A stretch of 64,000 nucleotides of DNA from Buddleja alternifolia (Eukaryota > Streptophyta > Magnoliopsida > Lamiales > Scrophulariaceae): assembly GCA_019426215.1 (NCBI GenBank), contig CM033394.1, forward strand, positions 13,412,195 to 13,476,194, given 5' to 3'. This document shows positions 45,501 through 56,277 of this stretch, piece by piece. A model generated the notes under the pieces. The model had not been told where the DNA came from. It worked only from the letters and a program-made list of their open reading frames with translations, and did not search any database. Each line of letters opens with the position of its first letter. The stretch's first letter is position 1. The translations under genes were made by a program, and so were the position numbers.

Positions 45501-48500
45501 TTAACTATTGGACGGAGGAGTTAACAGGGGACCAAAACTGATAAAATTGAGATAAGTGAGGTGTCAATTAGATGAGTGCTATATATGGGGGATCGAAATT
45601 AAAATTGGGGTATAAGTGAGGGACGAAATTTGAATTTTTCCCCAATAATAAATGTCAATTATTTACTTTTAAATATTTATTTTTACTAAGTTCATCAATC
45701 TTGCATTATTCTTTAACGCTAAATTAATATAATTTAATACTGGTATAGGAGATTTTTCGATGATAATCATCAAATTGAAGAAAATCTTTTTAATTTGCAT
45801 ATTATAAGTATATAAGTTATGTAGTTGTAGCTATATATTGTTTTATTATTAATCTCCACGTAATTAGTATCACCTGCCGAGGCACGGGGTTAACGCTAGT
45901 TTTAGAATAGTGTAAGTCATAATAGAGTTAAACTGAGATATATTCTTATCCAACATCATCTCCTAATGTTTAAATTTGAAATTAAGTGTAGGATATATAT
46001 ATATAAATGTGTGTGTGGGTGTATTCATAATTAATTAAAAGGTTTTGGATTTAACAAAGTTAATTGGATTTCTCTATTTTTTGAGTGAATCGATTTCCTG
46101 ATGTTAGAATCGATGCGCATAAATAAACTTAAAAGTAAAGAGAAAGCAAGAAAAAAAGATTGCGATTTTACGTGGTTCGACAAATTGCCTACGTCCACGG
46201 ACCTATGCTAGAGAGATTTTATTATTCTTGTGAGAGAGATACAATTACAATGAAGAAAATATCATCTACTTATGTATTCTAAACTTGGAGGCAAAGATAC
46301 AAAGACCTAATCACAATAGGTAACTCAAAAAACTGCTAAAACAGGAAAAAGCGCATCAATTCTCGCTCTTGCCGACGGACCCGCGCCAGGCGCTGATCAG
46401 GCGCGCCAGTAGTAGCAACTGCTCGGCATTCTGCGTGCCGCTCCTAGGCGCCGTTCCAGCTCAAATTCTTCTTCCTTTGACACTTTAATTTGTCTCCAAA
46501 CTCAAACCCATCAATCTCCCACTTGGAGACCAAACTCAAAGTAGAAACACAACCTCTTCATCAAACTCCATGACTCTTCATCCACCAAATGAAAGCACTC
46601 TCTCTCTAGCATAAGTCAGCCTCCTCATCACATAAGTTCGAGGCCAACTGAGACCCTGCAAAACCTCACTTTCTCGGTGATAACTTCCTTAGTTAACATA
46701 TCCGCCGGATTTTTCGCACCAAGCACCTTTTTCAACTCTAAAGTTCCATCATCTATCATCTCTCGGATATGATGATACTTCAATTGAATATGCTTCGTCC
46801 TAGAGTGAAACACCGGATTCTTTGCCAAACAAATGGCACTTTGACTATCACTTTAAAGTGCACAATCTCGTTGCTCCTTATCAATTTCCCTCAGAAAATT
46901 CTTCAACCAAACCATCTTTTTGCCAGCTTTTGAAATGGCAATGTACTCAGCCTCGGTTGTGGAGAGTGCTACACACTTTTGTAGCCTAGAAGTCCAACTT
47001 CTTGTCGTGCCACCCAAAGTGTAAATATACCCCGATGTACTTTTCCGATCATCACCTAAATCCGCATCCACGAAGCCCTCCAAAGTAACACTACTGCCCG
47101 AAAAACATAAGCACATACTCGATGTACCCCTCAAATACCTCAGTAGCCACTTTACCGCTTCCCAATGCTTTAACCCCAGATTAGCCATATACCGACTCAC
47201 AAATCCCATTGCATGGGCTATATCCGGCCTTGTATACACCATTGCGTACATCAAACTCCCAATGGTAGAGGCATAGGAAACCTTTGCCATTTGATCTCAC
47301 TCCTTCTCAGTCTTAGGTGATTGTTCCTTGCTCAACTTGAAATGACTCCTCAAAGGTGTACTTCTGGACTTTGCATTTGAAATTGCAAATCTAGCAAGTA
47401 CCTTTTCAATGTACTTCTCTTGAGTCAACTTGAGACTCACACCCGACCTATCTCGAATGATCCTCATCCCGAGGATTGTATTTGCAGCTCCCACGTCCAT
47501 CTCAAATTCTGTGGATAGTTGCTTCTTCAACTTATCAATTTCTCTCATGTTAGAGCCAACCACTAACATATCATCCACATATAGTAGCAATATTATGTAG
47601 CAATCCCTAAACTTCTTGAAATAACAGCAATGATCCATTTCACACCTAGTATATCCACTACTAGCCATGAAAGTGTCAAACTTCTTATACCATTGCCTCG
47701 GAGCTTGTTTAAGTTCATACAAGCTTTTCTCTAGCTTGCATACAAGGTTTTCTCGTCCATTATCCAGAAAACCTTCCGGTTGAACCATGTAGATATCCTT
47801 CTCCAATTCCCCATGGAGGAATGCCGTTTTTACATCTAATTGCTCAAGATGTAAGTCCTCTGCAGCAACAACACTTAGAACCATCCTAATAGTAGTTAAC
47901 TTGACAATTGGCGAAAATATTTCAGTTTAGTCAATCCCTTCTTTCTGCTGAAACCCTTTGACCACCAACCTCACCTTGTTCCTTTTACTACCATCCGGTT
48001 CATCGTTAACCCGGAATACCCACTTGTTCTGCAAAGCCCGTTTCCAATTTGGTAAGTTGGTCAACCTCCAAGTTCTATTTCTCTCAAGTGAGCTCATTTC
48101 ATCCTTCATGACTAGTTCCCACTTGAGAGAATCTCCCACACTCGTCGCCTTTTTGTATGAATCGGCCTCGCCCGAATTCGTCAAAAGTAAATAGTGTAAA
48201 GAAGGGGAATACCTCATGTTTGGTTTAGGAGTTCTACTCGATCTTCTCAAGGTTGGTGGTGGAGTCTCCAGATCATCCTCGATCCTATTCGTAGTGTCAT
48301 TCCTAGCAACCTCGTCTATAGTGATCTCTTCTAATATCGCCTTTTGTCTTTCGTTTTCCTCAGTCTCTGCTCCAAGTCTATCCTTGTAAAGCACCTTTTC
48401 ATTGAACGTGACGTCCTTATGCCTCATGATTTTGTTGTTTCAGAATCGATACCCAAAACTCTCTCCTCCATAGCCAATAAAGATGCACTTCTGTGCCTTA

Positions 48501-51500
48501 AGATCCAACTTATCCTTGTCATCAGAACTTCGCAAGATATAAGATAAACAACCAAATATTTTTAAATGCGATAAATTTACCTCCTTTCTAGACCAAACCT
48601 CCTCCGGTATTTTGAAGTCCAACGGTACTGAAGGTTTCCGGTTGATGAGGTAAGCCGCCGTGCTCACTGCATCAGCCCAAAATGTCTTTGGCAACCCGGA
48701 GTAAAGCTTCATGCTCCTAACTCGTTCATTCAAAGTTCTATTCAGTCGCTCTACAATCCCATTCTGCTGCGGAGTCCTCGGAATAGTTTTGGTCATCTTG
48801 ATCTCATACCCTGCACACTTCCTAAAGGTATTAAACACATCAGACTTATTTTTTAGAAAATAGACCCATACTTTTTGAGTGGAATCATCAATGAAGGTAA
48901 CATAATATCTCGACCCTCCAAGTGACTGTATGGGAGCAGGTCCCCCATACATCAGTATGCACAAACTCCAACTTCTCTGCCTTCGGTTCTCTGCCTGTCT
49001 TGGAAAAACTCATATTTTTCTGCTTCCCAAGCACACATTCTTTGCAAAGACCCAATTCAACTGTCTTCAAGATTGGTAACTTCCCCTTAGATGCTATGAT
49101 TCTCATTCCCTTCCCACTCATGTGCCCTAGTCGTCTATGCCGTAAGTGAACATCCTCTGTGGCTTCGATTGCAGCAAACGAGTCCTTTTTAATTTCTGTG
49201 GTATACAGAGTCCCCGACTTCTTACCACGAGCCACTACCAGATTCCCTTTGGTGATTTTTCATACACCACAAACAAACACCGTGGTGTACCCATCACTGT
49301 TAATTTGACCCATTGAGATCAAATTCTTTCTCAACCCCAGAACATGTCTTACATTATGTAGTTTCAACTACATTCCCTATGCCGTCGCCACTGTGACCTC
49401 ACCCTTACCAACTATTTCCAAGGGTTCGTCATCTGCAAGAAAAACCTTTTCAAATTTTCCAGAAACATAATTTGTTAGATAATTCTTACATGAAGTAGCA
49501 TGGAACGACACACCTGAGTCCAGAACCCATTGGTTGACTGGACTGTCAACACAACAAACCAAAGCATCTCCGACGTCGTCTACTGCTGCGTTTGCTTATT
49601 GATGTTCCCGGTTTTGATTTTGACCTGCCTTTTCAGTACAATCCTTCTTGTAATGGCCTTTCTTCTCGTAGCCCCAGCAATCAGTCTCCTTGCACGGTTT
49701 TGACTTCCCTCGCCCCTTTGACTTGGATTGACCTCTACTTTTCTGACCACCCCGTTGAACACCTCTCCCTTTGCTTTCCGCACTCAATGCAACAGACGTG
49801 AGTTCTCCTGATTTCCTCCAGAGAATATCCTTGCTCAAAATCAGATCCCGAACCTCCTGAAGTTTCAACTTCCTTTGGTCAGACGAACTACTCACAACAG
49901 TTACCATCGCACTCCAACTATCCGACAATGAAGACAATAAGATTAAGGCCCTTATCTCGTCCTTGAAATTAATATCAACTGAGCTCAACTGAGTGATGAT
50001 CACGTTGAACTCGTTGATATGGTTGGTCACCGATCCTCCGTCATCCTCAAATTGAATAAACGTCTCAGATAGACTTTATTCGATGCGGATGGCGTCTCAT
50101 ACATATTGGATAACGCCTTCATCAAACCCGCTGTTGTTTTTTGATCTAGGATGTTAAACACCACGTTTCTCAATAATGTCAACTGAATAGCTCCTAGGAT
50201 TTGTCTATCCAATAACTCTCAATCCTCGTTTGACATCTTTTCAGGTTTCTTCCCCGACAACGGTTGATGGAGCTTTTTCTGGTACAGATAATACTCCATC
50301 TGTGATCGCCAGAATCCAAAGTCTTTTCCATTAAATTTGTCAATCTTCACTTTTCCTTCTTCAGATGCCATTGATTCACACCGATTGCTTTAACCTGTGC
50401 TCTGATACCAGTTGGTAAGAATCAATGCGCATAAACGAACTTAAAAGTAAAGAGAAAACAAGAAAAAGAGATGACGATTTTATGTGGTTCGGCAAATTGC
50501 CTACGTCCACGGACCTATGCTAGAGAGATTTTATTATTCTTGTGAGAGAGATACAATTACAATGAAAGGAATATCATCTACTTATGTATTTTAAACTTGG
50601 AGACAAAGATACAAAGACCTAATCACAATAGGTAACTCAAAAAACTGCCAAAACAGGAAAAATCGGGTCAATTCTCGCTCCAGCCGACGGATCCGCGCCC
50701 AAGCGCCGATCAGGCGCGCCTGGGCGCCACTGTTGCCGGCGCCTAGCTGGCGCTTGGGTGCCGCCAGCAGTAGCAACTGCTTTGCGTTCTGCGTGCCGCA
50801 CCTAGGCGCGCATCGAGCTGTGCCTAGGCGCCGTTCCAGCTCAAATTCTTCTTCTTTTGGCACTTTGATTTGTCTCCACACTCAAACCCGTCACCTGATA
50901 CATGTCATGAATATTAAATAGTAACAATTTACAACCAATTGTCAACTATTAGCAAATTATGAAATTAGTGAAAAAGAACCACACGTGGATGATGGCAGTA
51001 GAAGTCGGAATTTTTAATATCTTAGAGCCTCATATTTTATCAATAAAACTAGACTTCCACGATAATTTTAATTGATTTTCAATAAATAACTAAACTTACT
51101 GTTTTGAATTGCTGTCAAACAAATGATAAAACTTTTAAGAAAATTTTTCAAACAAAAGAACAAATACATAGTAAAAAAGCATTAATAGTTTTACGTATTT
51201 TTTTTCTCTTTTGGCTAAGTATAGTTTATGCCTGTAAAATTGCATTTTTTTCGGTCCATTGGAGTATTAAACATCTTTGGTTCCCACATTTACGTGTTCG
51301 AGACATTTAGTACCATAATTATATATTGTACATTTGGTCCGTACAGTTAAATTTTGGGCACAATTGACCACATGAATGTTATATTATCTTTAATTCTGCT
51401 GAGTTAATGTGGACAACTCATGTAAAGAGCACCTGAAGGTTTCGAATATAGAGCACTTTTGCATTAGTTTTTCCTACAAATTGGCAAAACATTTTTCTCT

Positions 51501-54500
51501 TTCTAAATTTTCTTATTTCTTTCACACGAGTCTTTCTTACCGAATAACGGTAGTTAATGGAAAACTCTTGAGTGCACACGGTATGAGACCCATTTGGGTG
51601 CACCAACAAACACCACAAAACAATAAACAATGTTTATTCAATATAATAATAAGTTACAGATTTTTTTATTATTTTTGGTGTGTTGGTGCACCCAAATGAA
51701 TCTCACTCCGGGTGCACTTAAGAATTTTCCGTAGCTAATAGTCACTGCACTCACCTAGTCAATATCATCCAAAAACTGAAACGTAAATCAAAGTTGCTCA
51801 ATCCCTTATTTAACGTGACTAAAGATGCAATTGTGCTCACACCATGCCCAAGGCATTGCCAATCCCTAAACTTTGAACATCCAAATCAGTGATGGAATTA
51901 CGTATTTCTTTGCACTTTGCACTTTAAACGCCTCCCTGAAAACTTAACCACCAAGAATCTCAAGTTATTCTTAAAAAAATTTAAGCGGCACATAACTTGC
52001 TCAATGATACCAACATATGCATGATCAATGGAAAATTGCATTTTTCATACCGTAATTAACCACTTGTACACTTTTGATACCAAATATTTTTGAAATCACA
52101 CTTTTGATACAAAATTGGCATTTTTTCTCACTTTTCGTACCACCGGTAGTTTTCTTCACAAAAAATTTGGGGGATTTGGTGCTATTTCTTCACAAATTGG
52201 TAAGAAATGACCCATTTCTTCACAAAATGGTAAGTAGTGGTTCAATTTCTTCATAAATTGGTAAGAAGTGACCGAAATGGTCATTTCTTACCATTTTGTG
52301 AAGAAACCGGTCATTTCTTACAAATTTGTGAAGAAATAGCACCAAATCCCTCAAATTTTTTGTGAAGAAAACTGCCGGTGGTATGAAAAGTGAGAAAAAA
52401 TGGTCAAGTTTGTATCAAAAGTGAGATTTCAAAAATGTTTAGTATCAAAAGTGTATAGGTGGTCAATTACGGTATGAAAAATACGATTTTCCCTATTATC
52501 TGACTTAATCTGCATACACAGTATAGTAGTACAAATCATACATCACTGTACATATTCTAACTTTTGACATAGTTTTATCTGAGGCAGCATTTGAAAGATG
52601 AGACTGCGGACTTACGTAAGAAGATTGAGCACCTTCAAGATTTTAGAAGGTTACTCGTTTCGACCTTTTTCCAATCATTAGCTAATTCATGTACTTACTA
52701 TATGCGCAAAACTGCATTTTCATCCCACATGATAACTCCGTTTTACGCTATTTTATTTTTAAACTCAATATTTTAAAAATTGCAAATTTACTCTTTTTGT
52801 TAAACAATATTATTGTTTGAGTTCCATGAAAGGCTGATGGAATTTCGTTAAATTTGAATTTTTAAAATTCTATTTTAGTCTATTTGAACCTTGTATAAAA
52901 TACTCTATAAACAAAATTTTGAATCGTTTGTCTCCTGATTTATACATGAATACACTAATCCTTAGCTTTTGAATTATCATATATATATACCCTTGATCAT
53001 GATTCTCTTTTAATTCTTATGTTTTTCACCATTTTCAATTAGTTTCTTTTCATAAATTTATCTTCTTTTCTTCTTCCCCACGATATAACTACTTAGTAAG
53101 AGGCAGATAAAGTTAATACAGATGCTACAAAAAGGGACAAGTGGTTTTTAGTGTAATTAAAGGTGTAATTGATACAAAAGTTTGTTTAGGCGGTGTTTGA
53201 TACAAGGTTTGTTGTATGGAGGCAAGCTGCAGCCTCTGTCGTTGGTTTCTAACGGAATACAAAACAAAAAATTAGCAATTTCTTTAATATATTGGGATTG
53301 AAAATGAAATTTCGTATAAAATGGTCCTAAAAATAAAATGAATTTATCTTGTGAGACGGAAAATGCAATTTTGCCTATACTATATATAGACATACAGCTA
53401 AGTTGCTCCGAAGCTGTGATATGCGGAAATTAACTTCTTCAACTTGTGTTTCTTCAGAAAGCTGTTGGGAGAGGGTTTAGATTCATGTTCCATTGATGAG
53501 TTAGACGATGTTGAGGAACAGTTGCAACGAAGTATAAGCAACATAAGGGCTAGGAAGGTATGTTGTTAGTTACATGTTGTTTTCTTCAAACACGTACAAT
53601 GTACGTAAATCAACTATTAATTTCTTGATACTAACTTTTTGTGCTTATTTTTTTGCCAGAATATATTATTTAAAGAACAAATTGATCAGCTGAAGGAACA
53701 GGTATAAATCATTTAATTTTCTCACAGTTCTTGAATTATGAATTTGAATATATATATATAGAACTTTCAAAATGGTTGTTTTTTCACTATCTGGATCTTG
53801 TTATTATTTGATAATGCAGGAGAAGTACCTAATGAGAGAAAACACAGAATTAAGAACAAAGGTGAGTATTATATTATAGACCAGTTATATATTATTTACC
53901 ACAGCAATTAATAAATAAAGTACGTTTTTTTATGTGATCATCTAATTGGTATTCTCTTGATCGAGATAAAGACAACCAAGATTTGAAGTGTTAAATGGGA
54001 AGGAATGCCTTGTTGTAGTGTTAGATTGGACTAATGGGTTTGATAAGTATTGTGTGTATATATGTATCATGCGGAAAACTCTTTATCCAGATTGAGTTTG
54101 TCCATATGCAATTATTAATTAAAAGAGAAATGTTCTAGTGCTTGTCTTGAATTGGTCACTCTATTCCGAGCTGTATACTGATTATACATAACTTATCTAC
54201 TACGTAAGATTCTACCAAGACGGGTACGTGCTAGAATTTCTTGTTTCATGTACTTCAAGGTATATCTGGTTATCATATGATAAGCTAGACCTATAAAGTT
54301 CTGTGATAAAAGTGGGCACATGAGACTCGTCATGTACATTATATCATATGATAAGTATAATCAACTTACACTGTCTAAGCCAAATACGTCAACATAGAAT
54401 TTCCCAAAAATGATTTGCTGGTCGTGTATTTAACCATAGTTAGCTAGGAGCCTGCGTATATACAACCGATAATAAGCTTGATCGTCTTTACATTGACAAT

Positions 54501-54731
54501 TTGTTGGTTAATTATTTTCACTAAATTAAAGTAAATGTAAATTACTTTCTCTTGATTTTCATGTCATTTTCTTATGACTAAAGCTTAATTATTTTTATAT
54601 TCATTTGTTTTTATTAGTGTGATCAAATGAGACCACTGCAACTGTCGATTCTTCCAATGGTCCAACCAGCTGTGGAGGTGGAGACCGCATTGTTCATAGG
54701 ACCTCCAGAAACAAGAACAAAAAATATTTAG
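36328..54731 (+). CDS. SOC1/TM3-clade MIKC MADS-box transcription factor
   Basis: Seven coding exons: 36328-36509, 41079-41163, 52588-52649, 53458-53557, 53660-53701, 53820-53861, 54618-54731. They splice with GT-AG sites to 208 codons. Residues 1-60 are the MADS DNA-binding/dimerisation domain ([20 protein letters not shown]...), 61-89 the I region, about 90-171 the K coiled-coil domain ([42 protein letters not shown]), 172-208 the C-terminus with the SOC1-type motif [12 protein letters not shown]. The exon sizes 182/85/62/100/42/42/114 are those of type II MADS genes. The protein acts in the nucleus; clade members (SOC1, AGL14/19, AGL42) promote flowering or related transitions. Which subclade is not certain. 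The start fits MVRGK and all exons are undamaged. Confidence 0.95.
36510..41078 (+). other. MADS-box gene intron 1 (4.6 kb)
   Basis: AT-rich, with (TA)n runs (for example 37,560-37,590). I recognise no gene or complete element. First introns of MADS genes often hold enhancers, but no specific site is demonstrable here. Confidence 0.8.
41079..41163 (+). CDS. MADS-box gene exon 2
   Basis: 85 nt, I region ([20 protein letters not shown]...). Acceptor TTATCAG, donor CAG|GTCAGA. Ends on a full codon (Q89). Confidence 0.93.
41810..42010 (+). mobile_element. tRNA-derived SINE
   Basis: An A-box-like TAGTCTAGTGGTATC (41825-41839) and a B-box-like GGTCCTGGGTTTAAT are spaced as in tRNA-derived pol III promoters. 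A short A-run tail (TTAAAAAAAAAA) follows, and AAAATGTATAA flanks both sides (about 41799-41809 and 42009-42019). About 200 bp. The tRNA-like part does not look able to fold as a functional tRNA. Confidence 0.75.
42727..43407. mobile_element. Long-TIR MULE-type MITE
   Basis: Inverted arms of about 180 bp: left GATTTTAGTTTTAGTCCCAA, right inverted CATTTTAGTTTTGGCCCCAT. Shared internal landmarks include TTTCGTCAAACAA. No transposase. The boundary positions are approximate. Confidence 0.6.
43815..44476. repeat. Three degenerate repeats of an AT-rich unit
   Basis: CATAATTTGAATTCAAATAG begins two copies (about 43828 and 43950), each followed by TTGTCAATCATTTATTT. A third, weaker copy starts near 44430 (CATGAATTCAAATAAAAATT), is cut by the Pack-MULE and resumes at 45653. 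The segment ending CTAG near 44249 and again near 45899 resembles Helitron 3' ends, but this is weak. Confidence 0.5.
44487..45642 (-). mobile_element. Pack-MULE carrying an F-box/kelch gene fragment
   Basis: Terminal inverted repeats of about 300 bp (both start GGGAAAA; the right arm inverted) and a perfect 10-bp duplication CAATAATAAA (44477-44486, 45643-45652). The interior, about 500 bp, is captured coding sequence read on the minus strand. There is no transposase, so it is a non-autonomous Mutator-like element that picked up host exon sequence. Confidence 0.85.
44805..45305 (-). pseudogene. Captured F-box/kelch-repeat fragment (SKIP11-type)
   Basis: Reading the minus strand across frameshifts gives [51 protein letters not shown], then (shifted) [51 protein letters not shown] and [11 protein letters not shown]. 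This is the order seen in plant F-box/kelch proteins of the SKIP11 group: F-box-like helix, linker, then kelch repeats with GG and W landmarks. Those proteins are SCF ubiquitin-ligase substrate adaptors. Several stops and frameshifts make the copy non-functional. It lies antisense to the MADS-box gene. Confidence 0.7.
46102..46513 (-). repeat. 3' LTR of the intronic Tork element
   Basis: 412 bp. It lacks about 69 bp of GC-rich sequence present in the other LTR. Confidence 0.9.
46628..50371 (-). pseudogene. Tork gag-pol pseudogene
   Basis: Minus strand from Met at 50371 ([20 protein letters not shown]). Gag has a nonsense TGA where DWELLDRQ is expected (about 50220). The zinc knuckle is [14 protein letters not shown] with Cys2 lost. 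Protease: [10 protein letters not shown] (49515 region). Integrase (49235-48440): the HH-CC region, [14 protein letters not shown], then [20 protein letters not shown], with about 30 residues missing between, including the second catalytic Asp. Reverse transcriptase (48100-47297): [20 protein letters not shown]. RNase H (47290-46628): [21 protein letters not shown]. It is broken by at least six frameshifts or stops. Confidence 0.88.
50413..50893 (-). repeat. 5' LTR of the intronic Tork element
   Basis: 481 bp, matching the other LTR except for an extra GC-rich block at about 50698-50775 containing the palindrome CAGGCGCGCCTG and several GGCGC words. Confidence 0.9.
51556..51733. mobile_element. 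Small hairpin MITE
   Basis: Inverted arms of about 55 bp (left CCCATTTGGGTGCACCAACA; right GTGTTGGTGCACCCAAATGA) enclose about 60 bp of AT-rich loop. The outer ends are ATGGAAAACTC and GAATTTTCCGT. Confidence 0.7.
52030..52492. mobile_element. 463-bp near-complete hairpin MITE (MULE-type ends)
   Basis: The two halves are inverted copies around about 52,263: GGAAAATTGCATTTTTCATA at the left end and its inverse at the right; TTTCTTCACAAATTGGTAAG inside with its inverse in the other arm. The motif TTCTTCACAAA repeats three to four times per arm. It lies 96 bp before exon 3. Confidence 0.8.
52588..52649 (+). CDS. MADS-box gene exon 3
   Basis: 62 nt, first helix of the K domain ([20 protein letters not shown]). 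Donor AAG|GTTACT is weaker than consensus. Confidence 0.92.
52650..53457 (+). other. MADS-box gene intron 3 with a long-TIR MITE
   Basis: 808 bp. About 52703-53380 is a MITE with inverted arms (left AAAACTGCATTTTCATCCCA; right inverted AAAATTGCATTTTCCGTCTC), related to the one at 42727. Confidence 0.6.
53458..53557 (+). CDS. MADS-box gene exon 4
   Basis: 100 nt, K domain ([20 protein letters not shown]...). Acceptor TTCTTCAG, donor AAG|GTATGT. Confidence 0.95.
53660..53701 (+). CDS. MADS-box gene exon 5
   Basis: 42 nt, [14 protein letters not shown]. Acceptor TTTTGCCAG, donor CAG|GTATAA. Confidence 0.95.
53820..53861 (+). CDS. MADS-box gene exon 6
   Basis: 42 nt, [14 protein letters not shown]. 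Acceptor ATAATGCAG, donor AAG|GTGAGT. Confidence 0.95.
53862..54617 (+). other. MADS-box gene intron 6
   Basis: 756 bp, AT-rich, nothing recognised inside. Confidence 0.85.
54618..54731 (+). CDS. MADS-box gene exon 7
   Basis: 114 nt including TAG. C-terminal domain with the SOC1-type motif (residues 190-201) in the form [12 protein letters not shown]. Acceptor TTTTTATTAG. Confidence 0.93.
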   Translation, partial: CDQMRPLQLSILPMVQPAVEVETALFIGPPETRTKNI

Positions 54732-55863
54732 TTTAATTACGTCGACATTATAAGGAAAAGTAATGTATATTTAGTTTCTTCAACATGTATACATCTATTA
54801 TTTTGGGACCTGCAGTTATATATATAGTTCAATAATTAATGAAATGTTGCTCTTAAAGAGTGCATAAATAGTGCAGGAACAACCCATATATTTTCCTGAA
54901 TCAACATTATTTCATAATGATTTAATCAAGATTTTATTTCTCTGAGTAATCATTCATGCATCCTTTTTCTTTTTACTAACTAATAATGAACCTGAAGTTG
55001 GATAAATGTGCTCGATTTTAACACAATTTCCCATGCGTCTGCTAGTCTTAAGAGACGGAATAGTTTTAATAGTTACAGAATTGCTTTCCAAATTTTCTGA
55101 TATTTAAAGAGAATTTATTGACTATTTTCTGATATATTTCTTTCTCTAATTAACAGGAAAATTCAAGCCAAAAGTCGGTTTGGTCATTAAGTTTGACCAA
55201 AAAGGTCCAGACTAGAATTTCAATCCAAGAATTTTAGAGAGGGCTTCTTGCTTGATTCAAAATGAAATCTCACCGGCCAAACCTAATTCCAATTTCAGCT
55301 AGCGTTTATATTTGACCTCCATTTTCGATACGGAAAAAGCAAGCAGAGTGGAGAAGGTAGCTAGTGAAGTGCCGGAACCATCGCAGCCCTTCCTGGGGCG
55401 CGTAGCCCCCGCTCTCTCTTCCCCACACCTAATTCTTTTCCAATCTCGGAGAGACGCAAAACTCTGGAAAATGAGATTTTTCTTACCCTTAATGATTATA
55501 GAGTTCATACAAAACTAAAAGGCAGTCATCCGCCAATATCTCAACATTGAACGTCAAAATAATCACACATCTTGATTTGAAATGACATAATGTGTGATAA
55601 AATTCATTTTGCTTATATTTTACTTGAATAGACATCCATATTTTGTTGTAAAACAAAAACCATCCATATCAATTTCTCAAAAACTAAAAAAAATCATAGA
55701 AAAGGTCATCATTACACATTTTTAACCCCTCCCCCCGGAAACCACTTGTATAGATCGGGTTTTGGGCCCCACCCATACATCCTGTGGATGTGAACAAGAT
55801 ACATTACTTGTTTTTTAGTTCAAAATTATATATTAAGCGATGTTTCTTTTTCACATCCACAGG
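54732..55863 (+). other. 3' UTR and downstream intergenic region
   Basis: AATAATTAATGAAATG near 54830-54846 is a plausible plant polyadenylation region. Beyond it no gene is seen. The open frames at 55299-55518 lie on both strands of one GC-richer patch and show no family features. CCTGTGGATGTGAA (55791-55804) and its exact inverse (55850-55863) form a 14-bp inverted repeat. Confidence 0.5.
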
Positions 55864-56269
55864 CAGGGACGGAGCCAGGAGGGGGGGGGGGGGGCGCTGG
55901 GGGGTGCGGTCGCCCCCCCCCCCCCCTCAATTTTGAAAAATTATTTTTTTACCTTACAAAATTTTTGATATTTGGATTTTGCCCCCCCTTAAAATCGAAA
56001 AATATCATGTTTTTTCCCTTTATTTTGAGTTCGCCCTCCCCCAAACCCAAAATTCTGGCTATAACGAAAAAGATATAAGAGTATAAAGTATGTCAAAAGT
56101 TGTAATTAAACCTAGTTTCTTATTATATTTTCCTCCACAAATATAGCGTACCGTACCGCCCCCCGCACCCCCCTTTCACTCCTTCGACTATTCGCCAAAA
56201 AAAATATATATCTATATCACAACAATTTCGCCCCCCCACCCCTCATTCAAATTCTTAGCTTCGTCCCTG
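55864..56269. mobile_element. hAT-type MITE with long G and C runs
   Basis: The ends CAGGGACGGAGCCAGG and, inverted, CAGGGACGAAGCTAAG are flanked by a perfect 8-bp duplication TCCACAGG (55856-55863, 56270-56277). It carries about 15 Gs in a row near 55880 and about 14 Cs near 55913. It is inserted in, or at the edge of, the LINE relic. Confidence 0.85.
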
Positions 56270-56277
56270 TCCACAGG

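Larger units (their letters stand above)
46102..50893 (-). mobile_element. Tork-type Copia retrotransposon in intron 2
   Basis: 4.8-kb minus-strand element with TSD CCTGA (46097-46101, 50894-50898). The 3' LTR is at 46102-46513 and the 5' LTR at 50413-50893. The PBS reads TGGTATCAGAGC on the minus strand (50410-50399), and the purine tract AAGTGGGAGAT lies beside the 3' LTR (46524-46514). The gag/pol type ([22 protein letters not shown]) is Tnt1/Tork-like. Multiple frameshifts and an integrase deletion show it is dead. Orientation is opposite to the host gene, the tolerated direction for intronic insertions. Confidence 0.93.
41164..52587 (+). other. MADS-box gene intron 2 (11.4 kb, transposon-filled)
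   Basis: Bounded by GTCAGA and a GAGGCAG acceptor. It contains a SINE, a long-TIR MITE, tandem AT-rich repeats, a Pack-MULE, a Tork-type Copia element and two hairpin MITEs, each annotated separately. It is over ten times longer than the other 3' introns. Confidence 0.9.

Noticed and set aside
54000..54025. CACTA 3' end (TTGTTGTAGTG) in intron 6
   Set aside because: Only a chance partial match. No subterminal repeats or inverted partner nearby.
55299..55518. Overlapping frames on both strands
   Set aside because: Same GC-richer patch read both ways. No motif supports either.
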